Shown here: positions 1-6,260 of the stretch, piece after piece | Numbering within the stretch: position 1 is the first letter of the stretch | Layout: each line of letters starts with the position of its first letter | Notes under the pieces: generated by a model | The model's database searches: none | What the model saw: only the letters and a program-made list of their open reading frames with translations | What the model was told of the DNA's origin: nothing | DNA from: Candidatus Delongbacteria bacterium | GTDB lineage: Bacteria; UBA4055 | Reading direction: 5' to 3' | Assembly: GCA_003477045.1 (NCBI GenBank) | Contig: DMTS01000063.1 | Location: 730 to 10,082 of the forward strand | Length of the DNA: 9,353 nt | Translations under genes and position numbers: made by a program

Positions 1-1
1 C

Positions 2-40
2 CGATCTGCAGAATGTGAGATTTTGAAAAAAATGAGGTAA
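2..40 (+). CDS. Possible 3' tail of an upstream gene (partial)
   Basis: An open frame enters from the left edge and reads RSAECEILKKMR before a TAA stop at 38-40. Its last codons carry the ATGAGG stretch that would serve as ribosome site for the methyltransferase starting at 48. That layout matches the tight packing of the genes further on and suggests the array continues to the left of the window. Only 12 codons are visible, so no product can be named and the frame could be open by chance. Confidence 0.3.
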   Translation, partial: RSAECEILKKMR

Positions 41-47
41 AAATAAA

Positions 48-848
48 ATGAATAAATATTTTGAAGCTAATAGAAATAATTGGAATGAACGGGTAGGCAT
101 TCATAAGAAGTCGAAATTCTACAATGTGGAAGGATTTCTTAAAGGTAAGAGTTCACTTGACAGTCTTGAGCTTGAAGAACTCGGAGATGTTAAAGGTAAG
201 AAGCTGCTTCACCTGCAGTGCCATTTCGGAATGAGTACGCTTTCTCTTGCGAGGATGGGTGCGGAAGTCACCGGAGCTGATTTTTCTGATGAGGCGATCG
301 AGTTTGCAAAAGAACTGACTAAGAAAACAGGGCTGAAAGCAGAATTCGTATGCTCAAATGTGCTTGAATTGAACGAGCATCTTAAAGGCGAATTCGATAT
401 TGTATTCGCTTCTTACGGTGTATTCTGCTGGATACCGGATCTAAGCAGGTGGTTTGAAATAGCTTCACACTTTCTGAAACCTGGCGGAAAACTGGTCATT
501 CTTGATGGACACCCAACCAACCATTTGTTCGAATATAGCGAGCAAAAGAAAGAAATCGAAATGATCGGACCTTACTTCAATACGAAAGCACATCGTTATA
601 TAGAGGATTACACCTATACCGACGGTGACAAGAAGATGGTCAACAATGTCGAATACGAATGGGCTCATCCCTTTAGCGAGTTCGTCATGTCCGCAATCAA
701 CAACGGGCTCAGGATCACATCTGTAAAAGAATACCTGTACAGCTCGTACGAAATGTTCCCGAACATGAAAAAGATTAACGGAGGTTTGTGGATACTTGAA
801 GGTTCCGATCTGCCGCTGACATTTTCTATGAAGTGTGTAAAGGAATAG
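48..848 (+). CDS. Class I SAM-dependent methyltransferase
   Basis: A 266-residue cytoplasmic methyltransferase of the Rossmann-like class I fold, expected to transfer a methyl group from S-adenosylmethionine to an unidentified small molecule. The SAM-binding motif I is LLHLQCHFGM at residues 53-62, a known variant in which the usual DxGxGxG is replaced by LQCHFG. It is followed by the acidic end of strand 2 in TGADFS (D78), the FDIVFASYGVFCWIPD segment at 117-132, and LKPGGKLVI at 143-151. The start at 48 is supported by GAGG about 10 nt upstream. The substrate-side C-terminal part (about 155-266) is rich in Tyr, Asn and Lys and shows nothing I recognise as specific. By hand count none of its 26 leucine codons is TTA, unlike the next gene. 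It is first of eight co-oriented genes. Family assignment is firm; substrate is unknown. Confidence 0.9.
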   Translation: MNKYFEANRNNWNERVGIHKKSKFYNVEGFLKGKSSLDSLELEELGDVKGKKLLHLQCHFGMSTLSLARMGAEVTGADFSDEAIEFAKELTKKTGLKAEFVCSNVLELNEHLKGEFDIVFASYGVFCWIPDLSRWFEIASHFLKPGGKLVILDGHPTNHLFEYSEQKKEIEMIGPYFNTKAHRYIEDYTYTDGDKKMVNNVEYEWAHPFSEFVMSAINNGLRITSVKEYLYSSYEMFPNMKKINGGLWILEGSDLPLTFSMKCVKE

Positions 849-877
849 ATGTAAATATAAATATGGAGAAGTAAAAA

Positions 878-2533
878 ATGAAAAACGATACCGACTACAC
901 CGATAATTCGCTCACAAAAGAGCAGGAAATGCAAATTGATGCTCTTTTCACTCAATACGATAACGCCGACACACCAGGCTGTGCAGTGGGTGTGATTCAG
1001 AACGGCAAATTTATTTACAAAAAAAGCTTCGGCATGGCCAATCTTGATTATGATATTCCGATTACTGCAGACAGCAAGTTTGATATAGGATCAGCAGCCA
1101 AACAATTTACTGCTGCAGGTATCGCACTTTTAGTTTTAGAAAAGAAGCTAAGCTTAAATGATGATATTAGAAAATATATCCCTGAGATGAATGATTTTGG
1201 CAATGTAATAACAATAGATCATTTACTGCACCATACAAGCGGTTTAAAAGACTATACAAGTCTGTTAAATTTATCCTTGAACGCTCAATTTTCTGAATTT
1301 TATTTTGACAATAATGATTGTTTAAATCTACTCTTTAAACAAAAAGATCTCAATTTTAAACCGGGAGAAATGCATTCTTACTCCAATTCAGGCTACCTTC
1401 TGCTTGGAGAAATTATAAGCCGTGTTAGTGGAATTTCTTTTGCTGAATATGTAACAGAAAAAATATTTAAGCCTATAGGCATGTACAATTCAATTATTGA
1501 TGAAAATTCAAGGAAGGTTCAAAAAAATCGTGTTGCCAGTTATTACAAAATTGCTGATCACGACTTCTACCGTTTGCTTTGCACAAGCGATGATTTAGGT
1601 GCAAAAGGAGTTGTTACAACAATTAATGATTTATTACTGTGGGATCAAAATTTTTACACCGGTAAAGTTGGCGGTGATAATATGATTGAGATGTTAACAA
1701 CTCAGGGACTATTAAATAACGGCGATCGTATAAATTATTGTTTGGGCTTAGAAGTAAATAATTATAAACACCTTCCAATTATAGGTCATGATGGCGGCTA
1801 TCTTGGATTTACTGCTTCGATGATGCGTTTCCCTGAGCAAAATACAAGTATTATTGTTTTATGTAATTGTGCGGAAAACATATCCGGTTTAGCTTATATT
1901 ATTGCCGATATTGTTTTGTCTTCTACAATTAATAGCTTTATTAAACCGGAAACACTAATGGAGACTAAACCGGAATTACAAATATTTAACTTAAATGTAG
2001 GTGAGTTAGATCGTTTTTGTGGGTCATTCTGGAGTGAAGAAAAAAAATTACAAAGAAAAATCTTTCTGAAAGATGGAAATCTGTTTTATTGGCGAAGTGA
2101 AGGCAGCGAATCAAAACTTGCACCGATTAGTAAAAATGAACTTGCAATAATAGGTAGTGCACATTTAGTTTTAAGGTATGAATTTAATAACGATTGTAAA
2201 AAATTCAGTTTTTTTGAAAACAATATCCTTAAAATGACACTCAATAGCTATGATCCTATAGAATTTAATGCAGAATACTTAACAAATTATGTCGGTAACT
2301 ATTTTTGTGAAGAAATGGATGTTGTTTATAAATTGGAAATAGTATCTGACAAATTAGTATTGTTTTTAAAAGGTAAGCAGATATCTGAAATTCAAGCAGT
2401 CATGCCAAACCTGTTCAAGGTTCTTGAATGGGACTGTATTTTTGAATTTACCTACAATGACAAGCAAGAAATCGCCGGATTTCAATTAGATTCGGATAGA
2501 ATAAAAAATATCAAATTCGTAAAACAATCTTGA
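878..2533 (+). CDS. Serine hydrolase of the beta-lactamase / class C PBP family
   Basis: A 551-residue protein of the beta-lactamase-related serine hydrolase fold (Pfam Beta-lactamase, AmpC-like). The three active-site motifs are visible: SxxK as SAAK (Ser72, Lys75), YxN as YSN (Tyr168, Asn170), and the KTG-equivalent HDG (His304-Gly306) in GHDGGYLGF. HLLHHTSGL at 115-123 is also typical. After the catalytic domain (about 25-350), two lipocalin-like strand repeats seem present, opening with FCGSFWSEE (380-388) and YVGNYFCEE (471-479). No signal peptide or membrane segment is seen, so it should act in the cytoplasm, unlike true beta-lactamases; an esterase or peptidase role on a small substrate is more likely. 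GGAG at 865-868 supports the start. Codon use is distinctive, with about 25 TTA leucines, against none in the preceding gene, suggesting separate origin. The fold is certain, the substrate unknown. Confidence 0.88.
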   Translation: MKNDTDYTDNSLTKEQEMQIDALFTQYDNADTPGCAVGVIQNGKFIYKKSFGMANLDYDIPITADSKFDIGSAAKQFTAAGIALLVLEKKLSLNDDIRKYIPEMNDFGNVITIDHLLHHTSGLKDYTSLLNLSLNAQFSEFYFDNNDCLNLLFKQKDLNFKPGEMHSYSNSGYLLLGEIISRVSGISFAEYVTEKIFKPIGMYNSIIDENSRKVQKNRVASYYKIADHDFYRLLCTSDDLGAKGVVTTINDLLLWDQNFYTGKVGGDNMIEMLTTQGLLNNGDRINYCLGLEVNNYKHLPIIGHDGGYLGFTASMMRFPEQNTSIIVLCNCAENISGLAYIIADIVLSSTINSFIKPETLMETKPELQIFNLNVGELDRFCGSFWSEEKKLQRKIFLKDGNLFYWRSEGSESKLAPISKNELAIIGSAHLVLRYEFNNDCKKFSFFENNILKMTLNSYDPIEFNAEYLTNYVGNYFCEEMDVVYKLEIVSDKLVLFLKGKQISEIQAVMPNLFKVLEWDCIFEFTYNDKQEIAGFQLDSDRIKNIKFVKQS

Positions 2534-2554
2534 ATTCGATTAAAGGAGTAAAAC

Positions 2555-2938
2555 ATGTTAACAAAAGAAGATAAAGCATTGATAGAAAAAGCTAAATCTC
2601 TGGCAAAAGAAACAAATATAAAAAATGGGATTGTAAAAGAAGTAGGTTGTGTATTAATCACTGAAAAGGGTGAAACCTTTTTAGGTGTCAGCCTAAATCT
2701 GCCTTGTGGTATTGGTTTTTGCGCTGAGCATACTGCCATTTCACAAATGATAACTCAAACAGATGAAACTCACATAAAAATAATTGTAGCTGCTAGTGCT
2801 TGGGATGTATCTGCACCTTGCGGCAGATGCAGGGAATTGATAAATCTTTTAGATGAAAGAAATATGGAAACAGAAGTTATTGTTTCTGACGAAAAAAAAG
2901 TAAAATTGAAAGATTTACTTCCGTACAAATGGACTTAA
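2555..2938 (+). CDS. Cytidine deaminase-like protein, blasticidin-S deaminase type possible
   Basis: A 127-residue zinc-dependent deaminase of the CDA fold. The zinc and catalytic motifs are complete: CAE at 56-58 (zinc ligand Cys56, proton-shuttling Glu58) and PCGRC at 88-92 (zinc ligands Cys89 and Cys92). Length and the closing LLPYKW agree with the small homotetrameric CDA/blasticidin-S deaminase group. The CGRC form, with Arg between the cysteines, is what I recall for Aspergillus blasticidin-S deaminase, whereas housekeeping cytidine deaminases usually have CGAC; this leans towards a nucleoside-analogue detoxifying enzyme but does not prove it. AAAGGAG at 2542-2548 gives a strong ribosome site. 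The gene lies 21 nt after the serine hydrolase and shares its frequent TTA leucines, so the two may have travelled together. Alternative: an ordinary pyrimidine-salvage cytidine deaminase. Confidence 0.85.
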   Translation: MLTKEDKALIEKAKSLAKETNIKNGIVKEVGCVLITEKGETFLGVSLNLPCGIGFCAEHTAISQMITQTDETHIKIIVAASAWDVSAPCGRCRELINLLDERNMETEVIVSDEKKVKLKDLLPYKWT

Positions 2939-2944
2939 TATTGT

Positions 2945-2949
2945 AGGAG
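2945..2949 (+). promoter_or_regulatory. Ribosome binding site that decides the GNAT start
   Basis: AGGAG ends one base before a TTG at 2951 and ten bases before the ATG at 2960. A one-base spacing cannot serve initiation, so ATG 2960 is preferred although the frame is open from TTG 2951. Confidence 0.6.
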
Positions 2950-2959
2950 CTTGTTTAAA

Positions 2960-3466
2960 ATGATAAAAATTCGAAGTATGAAAGAATCGGATATTTCAGT
3001 TATCTCTAAATACATCAGCGATTTAGGTTGGGGCTCAAAGACAGATACCTTGAAAAAGTATCTCTTTGAGCAGAGCTCTGGTGAAAGAGATATTTTCATT
3101 GCTGAATACGATGGAGAACTTGCTGCGTATGTAACTATTCTGTGGATACCGTCATATAAACCTTTTAATGAAAAGAACATACCTGAGATCAAAGATCTAT
3201 TCGCTTTCTATGAGTACAGAAAAAAAGGCATCGCAACTCAACTGATGGATAAAGCAGAATCACGGATCAAAGAAAAAGGATATAAAACTGTTGGTCTCGG
3301 AGTAGGACTTTATTCAGATTACGGTACAGCTCAGAGAATGTATATAAAAAGAGGATACAATTTTGACGGTCTGGGCATTAATTATGACGGAGAAATTCTG
3401 AAATCCGGTATAGATGTTCGTGTCGATGACAGTCTCGGTTTGTGTTTAACGAAGGAGTTATGTTAA
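2960..3466 (+). CDS. GNAT-family N-acetyltransferase
   Basis: A 168-residue protein of the GCN5-related acetyltransferase fold, predicted to move an acetyl group from acetyl-CoA to an amine. The acetyl-CoA pyrophosphate-binding motif A is EYRKKGIATQLMDKAE at 85-100, with the R/Q-x-x-G-x-A core at Arg87, Gly90 and Ala92. Motif B is recognisable as AQRMYIKRGYNFDG at 124-137. The N-terminal MIKIRSMKESDISVI is the usual first strand and helix. Start choice: ATG 2960 has correct spacing to AGGAG at 2945-2949, while TTG 2951 does not. It lies 21 nt behind the deaminase and 13 nt before the next gene. Its leucine codons are mostly CTN rather than TTA, so it does not share the codon signature of the two genes upstream. 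The substrate cannot be read from sequence; aminoglycoside, other drug, or metabolite acetylation are all possible. Confidence 0.88.
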   Translation: MIKIRSMKESDISVISKYISDLGWGSKTDTLKKYLFEQSSGERDIFIAEYDGELAAYVTILWIPSYKPFNEKNIPEIKDLFAFYEYRKKGIATQLMDKAESRIKEKGYKTVGLGVGLYSDYGTAQRMYIKRGYNFDGLGINYDGEILKSGIDVRVDDSLGLCLTKELC

Positions 3467-3471
3467 AGGAG
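3466..3471 (+). promoter_or_regulatory. Strong ribosome binding site fixing the start at 3480
   Basis: AAGGAG lies eight bases before ATG 3480. It matters because the first 120 codons of the following gene look unlike its kinase domain; this site argues that translation does begin at 3480 and includes the odd N-terminus. The surrounding 13-mer TTAAAGGAGTAAA (3463-3475) also occurs at 2540-2552 before the deaminase gene. Confidence 0.6.
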
Positions 3472-3479
3472 TAAATTAA

Positions 3480-4622
3480 ATGATACAAACAAAATTAATT
3501 CTTGTTGACGGGATTACCGGCTCAGGAAAATCTACAAGGGTACAAGATAAGTGTCCTTTCTGTTCAGGGAAAGCAAACATCTCTCAACTTGATGAAAAAT
3601 TCCCTTATAAGATCAAGTGCTATAACGGGTGCGGGACCATCCGCTCTGATAAACTTGATTACTCTGCTGATATTACGGAACTTAGATTAAAATGGATTAT
3701 TGCATACAATAAGAATTTAAATTTCAACGATATAATGAATTGTATAAATTCAGATATTTTGAATGAATTATTTTCTGAGCACGAACTGATCTTGAAAACA
3801 GTTACAGGATTCTCATTGACCGATCCGGAAATTGAAAATGCAGGAGGCTGTGACAGCCTTGATCCGTTATATCTGATCAAATCAGGGGAAGATAAATATT
3901 CTCTGAGACTTTATGACAGCAGAAGAGATCCCTCATCAATCATGGCAGAATTATTCTGGCTGGATACGCTAATCGAAAATAATATCCCGGTTGGAGAAAC
4001 AATAACTGATTCAAAAGGAAATAAACTTCACCTGATCGAAGATACCGGCAGATATTGCGTTATGCGCAGATGGATAGATGGCAAACCGCTTTATAATGCC
4101 TTGAAAACAAATAATCCGGATGATCTAGCAGAAATGCTTGGCGATCTGATGGCAAAAATGCACAAGATTTCAGAAGAACTGATACTATCTGATGATCTTT
4201 CGGTTGAAAAAAGAGATTTTAGCTATTATGAGAGTTTGTTCAATGAGTATAAACAGTATGAGTTTGATTCTGATGATCAGAAAAACAGTTTTATCCGAAG
4301 CGGTGAGGAATTTTTAAAGATGCTGGCTGAAAACGGTCATGATCAAAGCTCTTACGGGATAATTCACGGTGATATAACATTCCGGAATCTGCTATATCAT
4401 GATTCTAAGCTCATCCCTATTGATTTTATGAGCGTCAGACACGATCATTTTTTAACGGATATAGTCCAGCTGTTTCATTGCGATTTAACTGAAGAAAATA
4501 GAGAGGCATTTTGGAACAGTTACAAAAAGATCAGGCCTATACCGGATAACTGGCAGATACTGTTGCCCGTATTTCTCTCTGCCAGAGCTGCCGGACTCTC
4601 TAAAGTCAGAACATTTTTATAA
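3480..4622 (+). CDS. APH-fold phosphotransferase with P-loop stub and zinc-ribbon-like N-terminus
   Basis: A 380-residue composite protein. Residues 5-19 read as the first strand and Walker A of a P-loop kinase (GITGSGKS, Gly11-Ser18), but the rest of such a domain is absent. Immediately after come CPFC (25-28) and CYNGC (47-51), a four-cysteine zinc-ribbon-like element resembling the start of Lar-type ribbons (CPFCGG-x-A). A linker of unclear nature follows (about 55-122). From about 125 the protein is an aminoglycoside-phosphotransferase-fold kinase: LIKSGEDKYSLRLYD for the nucleotide-binding lobe, VMRRWIDGKPL as hinge, the catalytic loop HGDITFRN (296-303, Asp298, Asn303), and IDF (314-316) with the metal-binding Asp315. 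It would phosphorylate a small hydroxylated molecule using ATP or GTP. The next gene is a second APH-fold kinase. The kinase call is firm; whether the N-terminus is functional or a recombination scar is open. Confidence 0.82.
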   Translation: MIQTKLILVDGITGSGKSTRVQDKCPFCSGKANISQLDEKFPYKIKCYNGCGTIRSDKLDYSADITELRLKWIIAYNKNLNFNDIMNCINSDILNELFSEHELILKTVTGFSLTDPEIENAGGCDSLDPLYLIKSGEDKYSLRLYDSRRDPSSIMAELFWLDTLIENNIPVGETITDSKGNKLHLIEDTGRYCVMRRWIDGKPLYNALKTNNPDDLAEMLGDLMAKMHKISEELILSDDLSVEKRDFSYYESLFNEYKQYEFDSDDQKNSFIRSGEEFLKMLAENGHDQSSYGIIHGDITFRNLLYHDSKLIPIDFMSVRHDHFLTDIVQLFHCDLTEENREAFWNSYKKIRPIPDNWQILLPVFLSARAAGLSKVRTFL

Positions 4623-4637
4623 AATAGAAGGTATATA

Positions 4638-5645
4638 ATGAGCACTAACGAGCACATAAAAGAACAACTGAGCGAAGTAGTTTCTCACTGGGGAATAAAA
4701 ACACTTAATGGCATAGAGAAGGTATGGGAGACAGATGTTTACAGCCTTAATCTACCGAATGGACATAAAGCAGTCCTTAAAAAAATCGGTGCGGCTAATG
4801 AAGATAATATCAGGCGTCACACATTCTGCCATGAAGTAATTAAGCATCTTTGTGTATATAAAATACCGGTGGCTTTGCCCATACCGGACAAAGAAGGAAA
4901 TACTGTTGTAATACATGATGATCATTTATATATGCTGATGCCGTATGTGCAGCACAAAAAAAACACCGGTGAAAACGATCCTTCTGAATTTAGTCGGCGA
5001 ATGTTCAACACCGGAAAATCTTTTGCTCTGATGCACAAAGCTCTCGTCTGCTACCCGGAAGATAAAATTAACGAACATGTATGGCGAGCTCCGTTGTCAG
5101 AAGAAATGATCAACTATCGCAGCAGTCAAATGTTGCCTTATCTTGATGGTGTTGATCGAATCAGAGTCGAACCGATATTAAACGACCTTGTTCCGCGCAT
5201 GAACGAGGCATTTAGAGAATTAAGTGAACAGCTGATACATCGGGACTGCCATTACGCCAATATACTTCTCAATGACAATGACGAAGTAGCCGCATTCATA
5301 GACAATGACCATTTCAGCATCGGACCACGCATTCTTGATGTGGGTTATTTTCTGAATTCACTGTTAAAGTTCCATCCCGAAGGTTTTCTTGAACCTAAAG
5401 AGTGGTTAGAGTTTGTCAGTCCTTTCTTGAAAGGTTATATCAGCCATATTTCGTTGAATAAAATTGAAAAGAATGCACTACATTTGGCAACGATTTCTAT
5501 ACCTTTGCAGTTTGTAGGCTGGTGTTTTGAGACTGGTAGAACTGAATTGGGAAGATCAATGCTCTCAGCGATGGAATGGATGTACTTACATATAGATGAG
5601 ATTCGACTGTGTGTAGAAGATGTAACGAAAACTAAGGAGAGATAA
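4638..5645 (+). CDS. APH / homoserine-kinase-II-like phosphotransferase
   Basis: A 335-residue kinase of the aminoglycoside phosphotransferase/choline kinase superfamily. Lys48 or Lys49 in KAVLKKI is the probable ATP-binding lysine. YMLMPYVQ near 98-105 is the hinge. The catalytic loop is HRDCHYAN at 201-208 (Asp203, Asn208), and AFIDNDHFSIGPRILDVGYF (219-238) carries the metal-binding Asp222 and the conserved Asp before GYF. The spacing and the HRDxHxxN form are closest to the homoserine kinase II/SrkA/APH(3')-like branch. Length is normal for the family and no domain is fused, unlike the kinase gene just upstream. AGAAGG at 4626-4631 supports the start. Its TAA stop overlaps the next ATG by one base (TAATG), pointing to translational coupling with the P-loop protein. 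Substrate not determinable. Confidence 0.87.
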   Translation: MSTNEHIKEQLSEVVSHWGIKTLNGIEKVWETDVYSLNLPNGHKAVLKKIGAANEDNIRRHTFCHEVIKHLCVYKIPVALPIPDKEGNTVVIHDDHLYMLMPYVQHKKNTGENDPSEFSRRMFNTGKSFALMHKALVCYPEDKINEHVWRAPLSEEMINYRSSQMLPYLDGVDRIRVEPILNDLVPRMNEAFRELSEQLIHRDCHYANILLNDNDEVAAFIDNDHFSIGPRILDVGYFLNSLLKFHPEGFLEPKEWLEFVSPFLKGYISHISLNKIEKNALHLATISIPLQFVGWCFETGRTELGRSMLSAMEWMYLHIDEIRLCVEDVTKTKER

Positions 5646-6259
5646 TGTATTATTTAATTACAGGTGCAGCAGCTTCAGGAAAAACAACAATGGTTCGTAA
5701 TCTGATTGAAAAACTACCGCATATTGAATGCCATGATTCAGATGAAATTTTGGTAATGGACGAAAAGGAAAGGTGCGAAGCGCTTGAAACATGGATCGGA
5801 AGAGCAGTGAAAGCTCAGGAAGAAGGAAAGGATTTCCTCTTGGTGGCGCATAGCCCTCTCGGAGAGTTCCTTGCCTCTCCTTCTGTTATAAAACTGGACG
5901 GTATTTCTGCCTGTTTACTTGATTGTAATGATTTTGTAAGAACTGCGAGATATCGAAGCCGTCCTCAAATGGAAGAATGGCCTTTGAATCAGGATACTCT
6001 CTGCTGGGCAGTTTGGCAAAGAATGCACGCAATAGAACCGGAGTGGGAACAGCATGTAATTGTAAAACCTGAACAAACTGATTATAAATGGGACCGCTGG
6101 ACTAACTGGACAAAAGGCGATAAACGATGGGATGTCAAAATCATTGACAGCTCTTATTTGGCTCAGGAAGAAACATTAAAAATTCTGATTGATTGGGTTA
6201 ATGCAAAAAAGAAAGAAAAGAATTATCTTACTATTGAATCAAAATGGTGGGAAAAATAG
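5645..6259 (+). CDS. Small P-loop NTPase / nucleotide kinase-like protein
   Basis: A 204-residue protein with an N-terminal Walker A, GAAASGKT at 7-14 right after the first strand MYYLIT, as in small-molecule and nucleotide kinases. HDSDEI at 35-40 sits where an acidic substrate/metal-binding segment is expected, FLLVAHSP at 64-71 is a hydrophobic strand, and RTARYRSRPQ at 99-108 is an arginine-rich candidate lid. The C-terminal third is very rich in tryptophan (WDRWTNWTKGDKRWD) and ends with a lysine-rich tail. The start overlaps the stop of the upstream kinase by one base and has AAGGAG at 5634-5639. I recognise no named family. Role by inference: phosphorylation of, or ATP-dependent action on, a small molecule, probably linked to the kinase with which it is translationally coupled. 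Confidence 0.75.
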   Translation: MYYLITGAAASGKTTMVRNLIEKLPHIECHDSDEILVMDEKERCEALETWIGRAVKAQEEGKDFLLVAHSPLGEFLASPSVIKLDGISACLLDCNDFVRTARYRSRPQMEEWPLNQDTLCWAVWQRMHAIEPEWEQHVIVKPEQTDYKWDRWTNWTKGDKRWDVKIIDSSYLAQEETLKILIDWVNAKKKEKNYLTIESKWWEK

Positions 6260-6260
6260 C

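Noticed and set aside
849..877. Possible attC integron recombination sites between array genes
   Set aside because: The gaps among 849-6260 are all under 30 nt and show no paired core sites or long inverted repeats; too short for attC.
465..955. Minus-strand open frames opposite the first methyltransferase and the serine hydrolase start
   Set aside because: They have no recognisable domains and lie opposite clear genes with full motif sets; shadows of coding sequence.
2951..2959. TTG start for the GNAT gene
   Set aside because: AGGAG ends only one base before it; ATG 2960 has normal spacing.
3451..3474. Tandem AAGGAGT sequences and a four-codon ATG ORF at 3460
   Set aside because: The first is part of the GNAT coding end with only two bases to the ATG; too short and too close to be a real leader ORF.
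6189..6260. Upstream extension of the AviRa-like frame to ATG 6189
   Set aside because: It would overlap the P-loop gene by 71 nt and adds a lysine-rich stretch unlike the family; ATG 6261 sits directly behind the previous stop.
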